Shown in pieces: positions 12,069-22,075 of a DNA stretch of 41,557 bases. The position numbers and the translations under genes were made by a program. Below the pieces are notes generated by a model. That model was not told the origin of the DNA. It did no database searches and worked only from the letters and a program-made list of their open reading frames with translations. The DNA is from Candolleomyces eurysporus (taxonomy: Eukaryota; Basidiomycota; Agaricomycetes; Agaricales; Psathyrellaceae). How positions within the stretch are numbered: position 1 is the first letter of the stretch; every line of letters begins with the position of its first letter. The stretch covers positions 1-41,557 of the forward strand of contig JANBPK010000318.1 in the NCBI GenBank assembly GCA_027579435.1. The letters are read 5' to 3'.

Positions 12069-13881
12069 TCAAACAGGGGAATGAGGCCCACACTGTACCT
12101 CCTCATGGACACCGTCAAACATGGACCTAATACTATACTCCGAACGCGATACACATCCCGACACCCACCAGTCAATGGAGGATGGGGCGAAATTGAGTTG
12201 AGGGGTAAACTGCCAGATACAAGGCATGTGCAGGTCGNAAAAAGAAATTAAGGAATTTCTGCTGGTCTAACAGACAGCATTCTGGTGAACCTTTGTCTGT
12301 GAAAGAAAGGGTCAGTAGCTGCAAGTCAATCGTATTAACATGATAAATGTGTGTACTCACGTGCACATACATCGAGAAACCTGCCCCAGAGGAACTCTAC
12401 ACACTGCATTCGCCCAACATAAATTGCCCTGCAGCGGTCTTTGCTGTCCAGAAAGTCATACAAGGATTTATGGTAAGGTCTATATGGTGTTATCAAGTCG
12501 TCGGAAGGAGGTACGTCAATCAAGGAGTGTAAGTCTCCAAGCACATACTCTGCACTGGCGTTGTCTGTTTGTAGTAGCAGATTGACAAGGAACGCAGGAG
12601 GGGTAAATTGCCCATCAATGAGGACACCACCCCAATCGAGAATTTCCCCCTTGATAATCCAAAGCCATTTCACAGCGAGTGTAGGATTCGGGGCCGACTG
12701 CAAGATATGGGTGTAAAAGGCGTCAAGGTGGGAGAAAGGGTTTGTCCCTGGGGTCGTTGGCTTCACTTTCAATACCCAGTCAAGGAGTATCTGCGGACTC
12801 CCGTGGCGAGAGGTGTTGATATACCGAATGACTGTCGCCGCATAAATGAATTGACCGGAGGCCTGGTCAAGCAAAATAGCGAGGATTTCCGGGGAAGGCC
12901 ATGACGGGCTGAGGTTATAGCGACGTCGAATTTCACTGAACTTGGCTTGGAGGAACAAAGCAATGTCAGCATTGGGGTTGTATTTCTCATCCAAAACGAG
13001 ATTGGGAGCGAACGATGACTTGTGGCTATCGTTGTTGAAGAACTCCCGGAAAACACGTTCTGGGCGGCTGGCGATGACAATTCGGAAGGGGAATGCAGGG
13101 TCCAGGGAGGCTTCTCGCAGGGCTTCTAAAATCTCCAACTGGTCTTGGTCCTTTGTTCGTACAATCGACTCTCCAGCTCGTGGAGACACTGGAGTCACAT
13201 GAGAGTCGAAGTACTGCTCTGCCTCGCACTCATCAACCCCATCGATCAACACGACGCCTGGCACCTTCGATTCGATCGCAACCTGTCGTAGCGGGGTCAG
13301 GATGAGTGCCTCCATCTGGACGCGAAGATTCTTCTTGAACAAAAGTGGATTATTGCGTATGGCTTGTGCCACAGGATCCTTGAGTGCCGGTAAGTGTTGC
13401 GCAAGTTGATACGCTAGGGTGGGGATGAAAGCCGTCTTCCTTCGACGGTCCGGGGAAGCGTAAGAAGCAAAAAAGAATGTTACGGCGAGGACCCCGTCCT
13501 GCTTGCACGTGTCTGCCACCGACCCCATAATAGCGGATTTTCCTGTGCCCGCAGGACCTGTGACCCATTTGATCTTCACCGTCTTCTGCGCTGGGTCTGA
13601 GTCGCCGTGGACGATCCAGCTGTAAATCTCGCCTTGAACTGCGACTCGAGTTTCTGGATGGCACTTTGGTGCGTCGCAGCGCTCGTCCGAGTCGTGCAAG
13701 GCGCCTGCTACGATTCGAGAAGCTAGATCTGGGACAGGAGGCGGTACATTAAGAAGGAGTTCGGCTCATGAGCGAACTCAGGGCGCGCACCGTTGAGAGG
13801 ATCACCAATGGAAGGTGATATATTGATCACTTTAAGCTCATTCACGGAGACATCGCGAGCGTCGCTGAAAAAGCTGATCAT
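12069..13881 (-). CDS. NACHT-domain NTPase, array copy 3
   Basis: Paralogue of the array genes. Exons 13881-13791, 13728-12361 and 12296-12069. The frame in exon 3 is kept only if the n at 12238 is treated as a spurious base beside an A run; then the product is 561 aa and ends in the same conserved tail (APSSIDWWVSGC). Taken literally, the n causes an early stop at 12172. The usual first acceptor has lost its AG (gtaccgc). The next AG, 12 nt into the usual exon, is in frame and drops four residues (GPVP-type), giving DLASR. The linker has a short insertion (SPRAGESIVRTKDQDQ) shared with copy 5. The late NACHT region (GEILDWGGVLIDGQ) is unlike all other copies. Walker A GPAGTGKS and Walker B GVVLIDGVDECE are intact. 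Confidence 0.85.
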
Positions 13882-13952
13882 TGTCGATGTCAGGGAAGGG
13901 AACGTTGAGGGGATGTGGGCTGTGGCAAGCTGTAAGCTTTTATTCCAAGAGC

Positions 13953-13985
13953 AAGCGCCGAAAGGCTGTGCCTACGATAGTAGGA
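13953..13985 (-). promoter_or_regulatory. Conserved upstream element, NACHT copy 3
   Basis: Upstream block gcgccgaaaggctgtgcctac (+ strand), about 74 nt before the ATG at 13881, matching the other units. Inferred core promoter. Confidence 0.35.
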
Positions 13986-14378
13986 ATTGGGAGTGCACGG
14001 TGCAGTTTCTAACTAAGTTTGAAAGTTATGCACCTACAATTCGAGCTAAAATCTTCTGGTTGTATACGTTTCACGGTTTCACGACCTACAAAACGTTTGA
14101 GGACTGAGGCGAAAACTTGAAAGACAGTAGAAAGAACTGTAGTATACGTAGCCCTAAGCTATGGTTTTGAATGGCCAACCTGCGATCAATTTGTTTGAAT
14201 CAAGTTGCATATGGGTATGGGAACCAAATCCCTTTGTCTCATTTCTCTTCGCTCAATCGCGCGGAGAGTCAATCTCTCAGCCCTAGTCGACACAGTGGAA
14301 GGTTCATGTCAACTCGCTCAAGCCATGAGCTTGAAAAAACGTCATATTAATAGTACCCTGGTCAGTGCATTACTTCGT

Positions 14379-14692
14379 CTACTTCACCGTCTTTTGCGCT
14401 GGGTCCGAGTCGCCGTGGCTGATCCAGCTGTAGATCTCGCTTTGAACTGCGACTCGAGTTTCTGGATGGCACTTTGGCGCGTCGCAGCGCTCGCCAGGGT
14501 CGTGCAAGGCACCTGCCGCGATTCGAGAGACTAGGTCTGGGGCAGGATCTGGTGAATCGAGCAGGAGTTTGGGATATGAGCGAAATCAGAGCCCTCACCG
14601 TCGAGAGGATCACTAGTCGAAGGTGCTCGATTGATCTTGAGATTGAGCTCGTTTACTGAGAAATCATGAGCGTCGCTGAGAACGCTGGTCAT
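14379..14692 (-). pseudogene. Truncated NACHT relic (5' end only)
   Basis: Exon 1 (14692-14599), a normal intron with donor and acceptor, and the first part of exon 2 (from 14548) match the array genes, including CDAPKCHPETRVAVQ. Homology stops after DPAQKTVK, a few residues before the P-loop, where an in-frame TAG lies at 14381-14379. The NACHT domain and tail are missing, and the sequence runs directly into the 5' flank of copy 3. Its own 5' flank and spacer module are kept and resemble those of copy 1. This is best explained by a deletion from unequal crossing-over. It cannot make an active NTPase. Confidence 0.9.
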
Positions 14693-14869
14693 TATCGATG
14701 TCAGGTAAGGGAACGTCGAGAGAACGTGCTCCGTGGCATGCTGTCAGCGAGTAAGTCTCCAAGAGGCTGTACCCACTATAGTATAGGAGTTGGGAGCGCA
14801 CGGGGTTTGCGTGATTGGAGCTGACGTCTTCTGGTTGGTACTTTGTGTGCCAACCTGTGCCAATAATGG

Positions 14870-15046
14870 AGTAAACGATCTGTTTCAAAACGAAAGCTTT
14901 ATCTTTGAGGATTTATGATTACTCTCTCGGTATGGGACAATCGAAGAGACCATGTTGTCTTCTAGACCGGGCTGGGTCAAGATAGCAAGAGAATTTACTG
15001 TATTTAAGCAGGCGGGTTCCTGTGGGTTCGCTATGCACATTCGCAC
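14870..15046. repeat. Array spacer module, copy c
   Basis: Third copy of the spacer module, between the 5' flank of the NACHT relic and the 3' flank of copy 4. It starts with GAGTAAACGATCTG and includes ACTCTCTCGGTATGGGACAA. Confidence 0.75.
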
Positions 15047-15280
15047 TCTTAAATGTATGGTTATAGCGATGAAGGTAATGTGGGTGAAGGTTCAAGACTA
15101 TGTGTATCCACCTTGCGCCGAAGCACACGATCGGGTTCACGATCCTTTTTAAATCGATCACGAAGGAGCCACATCCGGCCTGGTAGTTCCCAATCAGCTG
15201 TCTTGCAGTGACGCAAAATGGAATTGCGCCAAATTTTGCATTTCGGGCTGCACCGGTACCAATGACACTGGGAATGGAGC

Positions 15281-17101
15281 TCAGTATGCTATTTCAATAA
15301 AAGAATGAGGCTCCCACTGTACCTCCCAATGGACAATGCGGAACATAAACAAAATGCCCAGCGCTGACTCGGAATAGGAAACACACCCCGATACCCACCA
15401 GTCAACGGATGATGGTGGGAAATTGAATCGGGAGGTAAGCTGCGAGATATCGGGGATGACCATGTTGAAAAAGAAATGAAGGAATTTCTGCTGGTCTAAT
15501 GGACGGCATGCCGGTAAACCTTTGTCTGTGAGGCACAGGGTCAGTAGCTGCAAGCTGATTGTATTGACATGATGAAGATGTGTACTCACGCGTACATATG
15601 TCAAAAATTCTGTTCCAGAGGAGCTCTACACACTGCGTACGCGCAACATAAATTGGCCCGCAGCGGTCCTCGCTGCCCAAGAAGTCATACAAGGACTGAT
15701 GGTAAGGTCTGTATGGTGTTTCCGAGTCGTCGGAAGGAGGTACATCGATCAAGGAGTATAGATCTCCTAACACATACTCTGCGTCGCCGTCATCTGTTTG
15801 AAGTAATTGATTGACAAGGAGAGCAGCAGGATCGCTGTCCATCTGCGTGAAGAGATTATTACCACCTGGAGGCAAGTCTCCCTTGAGGATCCAAAGCCAC
15901 TTCACAGCCAGTATAGGGTTCCGGGTCGACTGCAAGATATGGCTATAAAAGGCGTCAAGATGGGAGAACGGGTTTATCCCTGGGCTTGGCTTCACTTTCA
16001 AAACCTGGTCAAGAAGTGTAGGGGGACTCCCGTGACGAGAGGTGGTGATATATCGAACGACGGTTGCCGCGTAAATGAACTGGCCGGAGGCCTGGTCGAG
16101 CAAAGTAGCAAGGATGTCCGGGGAAGGCCATGACAGGCTGAGGTTGAAGCGACGCCGAATTTCACCGAACTTGGCTTGGAGGAACAGAGCAATGTCGGCA
16201 TTCGGGTTGTACTTCTCGTCCAGAATGAGAGGTGGAGCGAATGATGACTGCTGGCTTTCGTTGTTGAAGAACTCCCGAAAAACACGTTCTGCCCGGCTGG
16301 CGATGACGATTCGGAAGGGAAATGCAGGCTCGAGCGCGGCTTCTTGCAGGACTTGTAGAATCTCCAACTGGTCTTCGGCCTTCTCTCGCTCCATTGAATT
16401 TCCAGTGCGTAGAGAGACATGAGAGTTGAGATACTGCTCTGCCTCGCACTCATCGAGTCCGTCGATCAACACGACACCTGGCACCTTCGATTCGACCACG
16501 ACCTGTCGCAACGGCGTCAGGATGAGCGCCTCCATCTGAACACGAAGGTTCTTCTTGAACAAAAGGGGGTTGTGTTGTATGGCTTGCGCCACCGGATCCT
16601 TGAGTTCTGGTAGGTGCTGTGCAAGCTGATACGCTAAGGTGGGGACGAAAGCTGTCTTCCTTCGACGGTCTGGGGATGCTGAAGACGAAAAAAAGAATGT
16701 CACTACGAGGACCCCATCCTGCTTGCACCTATCTGCCAATGACCCCATAATTGCGGACTTTCCGGTGCCTGCAGGACCTGTAACCCATTTCATCTTCACC
16801 GTCTTCTGCGCCGGGTCTGGGTCGCCGTGGACGATCCAGCTGTAAATCTCGTCTTGAACAGCGACCCGAGTTTCTGGATGGCACTTTGGTGCATCACAGC
16901 GCTCGTCAGAGTCGTGCAAGGCGCCTGCTGCGATTCGAGACACCAGGTCTGGGACAGGGCCTGGTAAATTGAGCAAGAGTTCGGCATCTGAACAGATTCA
17001 GAGCGCTCACCGTTGAGAGGATCAGCAATATGAGGTCCTGCATTGATCACATTGAACTCCTTCACAGAGAAATCATGAGCATCGCTGAAATAGGTCGTCA
17101 T
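15281..17101 (-). CDS. NACHT-domain NTPase, array copy 4
   Basis: Paralogue of the array genes. Exons 17101-17011, 16960-15590 and 15525-15281 give 568 aa, fully open. N-terminal type as in copy 2 (TTYFSDAHDFSVKEF). Walker A GPAGTGKS, Walker B GVVLIDGLDECE, FRIVIASRAE and the short linker (SLRTGNSMEREKAEDQ) are present, and the tail (KGLPACRPLDQQKF, SSVDWW) is encoded by exon 3. Intron 2 (15589-15526) has GT-AG ends and a length not divisible by three, yet contains no stop in the exon 2 frame. An unspliced transcript would continue to 15402 with a different C terminus. The conserved tail of the other copies argues that the spliced form is the main product. No sensor repeats follow. Confidence 0.9.
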
Positions 17102-17157
17102 CGGCAATGATATGGAAGGGAAAGGAAGGGAAGGCAGTCGGCTGCTATTTCACGGGG

Positions 17158-17186
17158 TAAGCGCTCGAAAGGCTGTGCGATAAACT
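17158..17186 (-). promoter_or_regulatory. Conserved upstream element, NACHT copy 4
   Basis: Upstream block gcgctcgaaaggctgtgcgat (+ strand), 59 nt before the ATG at 17101. Homology to other units fades soon after this, at the edge of the unrelated segment. Confidence 0.35.
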
Positions 17187-19077
17187 CTAGATCCCCCGTA
17201 GTAGCCCTAACCTATGGTTTCAACGCAACCTGCAACCAACTCTCTCGTCCAATCGAAGGGTCGGCAGCTGCAAAGTTCACAGATTATGGAGTTGACTCGG
17301 AAATGGATTGCGAGCTTTTCTGACAGACCCACTGAAGCCATACAGCAAACACCACCTGGATCCCATTCCCCGAAGTTGTGCCTAGCTTGGAGTTTCGATT
17401 CTCCTTCAGCGACTCTCGAAGGCAGACATCTGTGCCTCGGTCGAATCAGCACGATTTCGTGTTTCTGCAGCTCTCAAGAAGGTCAAGTTTGCTCTAGTCG
17501 CTGCTGGCGGAAGCTTCAACTCAACCAGGCCAGGAGCTTGCACCCGAACAATAACTAGTTGTGTAGCCCGGTGAGCACGTTCCTTCATCTGCCTGCGTCC
17601 TCTAATTAATGTCACCCGGAAGCCCCTACGCTGTCGACTTTCAATGTCACTACCCCAAATTAAAATCCACCGGTGCAAAGTCCAGCCAGGACGATAGCCC
17701 CTCTCGCCGACTTTATACCTGTAATCTCAGATGTTGCGGTCAATGGAAACAGTGGACCTCAGTCGCCCACATCGACTATATGATCACTTTCACCACCCAT
17801 ACGTCCACTCGGGCACTTCCGAAGCGCTTCGAGCAGTGGAGGCGCGCCTGTTTAGCCCGTCTTCTGCTAGCCCGATGTGCACGACCTTTAAATTTCCTCA
17901 GGCGAATACGGCAGAACATCCCCACCGGTGAACTCTCCTTTCCGTTCCACTTCCCAAGCGACGAAGAATAGGCATGTTCATGGCCATCATCATCACGGCC
18001 AGGCGTGAACTCGATGCCCTCCCATTGTCCTTCCCTGNCCCCCCCCTCCCCCCCTCTCTTGCTCCTCAATTTCCGTGAAGGCACACCGTAAACCACCTCC
18101 GCCTTGCTTTCGTCAATGGCTTTGCCCAATATGAACTCCCGTACTCCCGAGCCTTCTTCTCCCCTACTTCTTCCACCATAATCAGTGGTTCGGCTGCCGC
18201 TGCAGCACACCATAATCGCAGACAATCCCAATAATTTCCGCGTCCACGATCGCTCCCGTCCACAGCCATATCTGAAGACTCTGATCACCGGGCAAGGAAT
18301 CGACGTCCCCGTATCGAGTAATCCGAACGAGCGTCGAGGGTGCATATTCTCGGTACGCGTCCGCCATCAACCCCTCTCGTACTGGGGTTCAAGTTCAGCG
18401 GACGTCTACCTCCATTATCCTCGGAGGATAGTTTGGGGTCTAGTCCAACAACGAATGGTTCAGCACCAGCGGGTCCGGCTTTTCGAGACCCTCGAGAAGA
18501 GGACACCGTCACAACCATATCGCACAACTTCTTTGGTTTTTTGGAGCCTAGGGGTATGTCTGCGCTTCATAGTCCAAGAAGAGAACCCCTGGAGGAGGAT
18601 CGTGATAATGCGTCGCTGCATACGCACCCTATGATGGCCTATATACATCCTTCCTTGGTCTCCAATCTCCGCTTTCCCCGAGACCGCCTTTAAACTCTCT
18701 TCTCTCGCTTCCGGTTTTTGTGTTCCTACCCATGGACATAGCCATGCTCACGGCCAAAACGGTTCTGCTGCAAGAGCATTGCGGAAGCCAATGGAATACA
18801 GTGACAGCATCTCACTCAAAACGACGTGTACTGGTGTAGCGCAGTTTCTTTTAAGGGCGTGGTTGTGGGTGTGTGGGCAGATCGAATCGCTTTCGTGTAC
18901 AGGGCTATGGTATCGGGTCATGTCTGATGAGATTGTAGGAGTGCTCGGTTTGAACTTTCAAATCCATGTACCTCTCCTTACTTGCTCTCATTTGTTTGAA
19001 AATTCACCATACTTCGTAGGGTATTGCTTACTCAAGTCGGAGCTCAAGTCTGCCAGTCTGCCGTCCTATTTCTTCAG
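17187..19077 (+). pseudogene. Segment between NACHT copies 4 and 5 with decayed His/Ser-rich coding region
   Basis: Apart from about 40 bp at the left end (gtagccctaacctatggttt, also near 14149), this segment is not part of the array repeat. Coding-like sequence on the + strand is spread over all three frames: FKFPQANTAEHPHR near 17886, HVHGHHHHGQ near 17972, FVNGFAQYELPYSRAFFSP near 18111, PPLSSEDSLGSSPTTNGSAP near 18400 and HGHSHAHGQNGSAARAL near 18731. No splice pattern I can see joins them, and stops intervene. The histidine clusters recall loops of fungal CDF-type zinc transporters, but no transmembrane region is visible, so that identity is only a suggestion. A C-rich low-complexity run with an n lies at 18038-18056. 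The last 300 bases show nothing recognisable. Confidence 0.35.
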
Positions 19078-19260
19078 CGGAGTAAACGATCTGTCGCGAA
19101 ACCGCAGTGGTCTTAGGTATTTTTGAGGATTAATCGCTACTCTCTCAGTATGGGACAATCGAAGAGACCATGGTGTCTCCTAGATCTAGCTGGGACAAGA
19201 TAGCAAGATAGTTTACTCTATCATAGACGGGTTCCTGTGAGTTCACTATGTACATTCGGG
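19078..19260. repeat. Array spacer module, copy d
   Basis: Fourth copy of the spacer module (gtaaacgatctgtcg, tctctcagtatgggacaatc), marking where array homology resumes to the right of the foreign segment. Confidence 0.75.
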
Positions 19261-19501
19261 CTCTTCGACGTATAAGTATAGCGTCGAAGCTAATGTGGGT
19301 CAAAACTCACGACTATGTGTATCCGTTTTGCGTCGAAGCATAAAATTCGGGTAGGTGGAATTGCACTTGTCAAATCGATTACGAAGGAGCTGCATCTGAG
19401 TTGGCACTTCCCAGTCAGCTTTCTTGCAGTGATGCAAAATGGAATTCCGCCAAAGTTTGCATGCTGGGCTGCACCGGTACCAACGGCACTGGAAAAGGAG
19501 G

Positions 19502-21328
19502 TCAATATGCCACTTCAACAGAGGTTGGAGGCTCACGCTGTACCTCCAAATGGACACAGTGGAACATCCAGTCAGTGCCATTCTCCGAATGTGAAACACA
19601 CCCCGACGCCCACCAATCAACGGAGGATGGTGGGAAAGTAAGTTGGGAGGTAAAGTGCGAGGGAAAGGGCATCACCAGGTTGAAAAAGAAAGGAAGGAAT
19701 TTCTGCTGATCTAACGGACGGCATGCCGATAAACCTTTGTCTGTAAAAGACAGCGTGAGCAGCTGCAAGCTGATTGTATTAACATGATGAGCATGTGTAC
19801 TCACGCGAACAGATATCGAAAACCCTGCTCCAAAGGAGCTCTGCACACTGCGTACGCCCAACATAAATTGGCCCACAGCGGTCCTCGCTGCCCAGGAAGT
19901 CGTACAAGGACTTATGATAAGGTCTGTATGGGGTGTCCAAGTCGTCGGAAGGAGGTACGTTGATCAAGGAATGTAGATCTCCTACCACATACTCTGCGTC
20001 GCCGTCGTCTGTTTGAAGCAATAGATTGACAAGGAAAGCAGCAGGGTTGCTGCCCATACCCATGAAGAAATTAAGACCGCCTGGAGGCAAGTCTCCCTTG
20101 AGAATCCAAAGCCACTTCACAGCCAGTATAGGATTGGGGGCCGACTGCAAGATATGGGTGTNAAAACGCGTCAAGGTGAGAGAACGGGTTTATCCCTAAG
20201 CTCGGCTTCACTTTCAAAACCTGGTCAAGGAGTGTATGAGGATTCCCGTGACGAGAAGTGGTGATATATCGAATGACAGTCGCTGCATAAATGAACTGGC
20301 CGGAGGCTTGGTCGAGCAAAACGGCAAGGATTTCCGGGGAAGGCCACGACAGGCCGAGGTTGTAGCGACGCCGAATTTCACCAAACTTGGCTTGGAGGAA
20401 CAAAATGATGTCGGCGTTAGGGTTGTATTTCTCGTCCAAAATGAGAGTGGGAGCGAATGACGACTTGTGGCTTTCGTTGTTGAAGAACTCCCGAAAAATA
20501 CGTTCTGGGCGGCTGGCGATGACAATTCGGAAGGGAAATGCAGGGTCGAGGGCAGCTTCTCGCAGGGCTTCCAAAATCTCCAACTGGTCTCGGTCCTTTG
20601 TTCGTTCGATCGACTCTCCAGCTCGTGGAGACACTGGAGGCACATGAGAGTCGAAGTACTGCTCTGCCTCGCACTCATCGACCCCATCGATCAACACGAC
20701 GCCTGGCACCTTCGATTCGATCGCAACCTGTCGTAGCGGCGTCAGGATGAGCGCCTCCATCTGGACCCGAAGGTTCTTCTTGAATAAAAGGGGTCTATCC
20801 CGTATGGCCTGCGCCAGAGGATCCTTGACTGCTGGTATGTGCTCTGCGAGTTGATATGCCAGGGTGGGGATGAAAGCCGTCTTCCTTCGACGGTCTGGGG
20901 ATGCGTAAGAAGCGAAAAAGAAGGTCACGGCGAGGACCCCGTTTTGCTTGCACGTGTCCGCCACCGACCCCATAATCGCGGATTTTCCTGTGCCCGCAGG
21001 ACCTGTGACCCATTTTATCTTCACCATCTTCTGCGCCGGGTCTGGGTCACTGTAAACAATCCAGCTGTAAATCTCGCCTTGAACTGCTACTCGAGTTTCT
21101 GGATGGCACTTTGGTGCGTCACAGCGCTCGTCCGAGTCGTGCAAGGCGCCTGCTGCGATTCGAGACGCTAGGTCTGTGACAGGAAATGGTAAATTGAGCA
21201 GGAGTTCTGTAACAAGTAGACTCAGAGCCCACACCGTTGAGAGGATCAGCAACGTGAGGTGCTTCATTGATCACATTGAATTCCTTCACAGAGAAATCGC
21301 GGGCGTCGCTGAAATAGGTCGTCATCAT
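19502..21328 (-). CDS. NACHT-domain NTPase, array copy 5
   Basis: Paralogue of the array genes. Exons 21328-21235 (two adjacent ATGs; the second at 21325 aligns with other copies), 21173-19805 and 19740-19502. The n at 20162, beside an A run, is an extra base compared with all other copies; without it the frame is open and gives 565-566 aa. Exon 1 is like copies 2 and 4 (TTYFSDARDFSVKEF). As in copy 3, the usual first acceptor AG is lost (ttaccat) and an AG 12 nt further is available in frame, and the linker carries the longer form (SPRAGESIERTKDRDQ). The late NACHT region (LPPGGLNFFMGMGS) is again like copies 1, 2 and 4, so the gene is mosaic. Walker A GPAGTGKS and Walker B GVVLIDGVDECE are intact. 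Confidence 0.86.
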
Positions 21329-21388
21329 CAATGACAAGGAAGGGAAGCGAGGGTGAAGCTATTCCTTCTCGGCTTTTATCCCAAGTGT

Positions 21389-21420
21389 AGCGCTCGAAAG
21401 GCTGTGCTTACCATACTAGG
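21389..21420 (-). promoter_or_regulatory. Conserved upstream element, NACHT copy 5
   Basis: Upstream block gcgctcgaaaggctgtgcttac (+ strand), about 61-65 nt before the start codon, matching the other array units. Inferred core promoter. Confidence 0.35.
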
Positions 21421-21429
21421 AGTTAGGAG

Positions 21430-21984
21430 TACGAGGTAAAGATTCCTACCAAAATCATGCACCCGTGATTCGAGTTAAAACTCTCATACTTTGATACATT
21501 CTACGGCCTACCAAATGCCTGAGGATCACGGTGAGAACCTGAAAGCTGGTAAAACTTCAAGACGGATTCAGAAAATCACTCACAATGACTAACAGTCTCT
21601 CAGTTGTGTCTTTTCTTTTTCCAAATTCATTCGAGCATGTCAAATTTTGCTGCAAGTCGCTATTTGTGATGCCCTATCGCTGGTTTGGTGTTCTCTGTCG
21701 CAGTCCCGCTTGACTTTACAGGAGCTACGGTAGGGAGAGAGGGCATTCTGAACCGCAGGTGGCATGGCGGTCCCAGCAGGTCAAGAGTAAATTGGAAGGA
21801 AACAAGAAAGAGGTCGAACCTATCGTTCGACTGACCAACCTGCGATCAATCGTACTTATGTGACTCGAGCAGCTCATGGCATCTCGACGTACAACTCGCA
21901 CCAATTTGCATTAATGATGGCTACGTCGTAACCTGAGACGGGATGAGCTGAAAAGAAGCTACAGAGACGATTCGTACTCACAGA
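21430..21984. other. Intergenic, no gene seen
   Basis: The first 100-150 bases still resemble 5' flanks of array units (for example 13985-14110); the rest is unique with no coding signal. It should contain the outer promoter region of NACHT copy 5 and the 3' UTR of the LRR gene. The right end (from about 21880) reappears in degraded form at 24080-24250. Confidence 0.5.
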
Positions 21985-22075
21985 CTAGCTAGGTGAAGTC
22001 GACTGCCCTGCAGTCCCTGCCTTTGCCCGCTCTTCTTGAAATGAACGCACCATTTTTCCAACTTCAACCCAAGCA

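Larger units (their letters stand above)
6886..21430 (-). repeat. Tandem array of NACHT gene units
   Basis: Five complete units and one truncated unit in the same orientation, each made of a 3' flank, exon 3, an intron of about 55 nt, a long exon 2, an intron of 50-62 nt, a 91-97 nt exon 1, and a 5' flank with a conserved element. Units 2, 4 and 5 and the region left of copy 3 also carry a spacer module of about 185 bp. Gene spans are 7076-8884, 9473-11275, 12069-13881, relic 14379-14692, 15281-17101 and 19502-21328. Repetition covers introns and flanks, so this is segmental tandem duplication and not retroposition. An unrelated 1.9 kb segment (about 17187-19077) separates the last two units. 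Confidence 0.93.

Noticed and set aside
12172..12296. Premature stop in NACHT copy 3
   Set aside because: It depends on counting the n at 12238; the other copies have one base fewer there and the conserved tail follows in frame when it is omitted.
20071..20174. NACHT copy 5 split into two genes
   Set aside because: The split coincides with the n at 20162 beside an A run; the other four copies read straight through.
6886..21430. LTR retrotransposon explanation for the repeats
   Set aside because: No reverse transcriptase, integrase or gag-like coding, and introns are retained in every copy.
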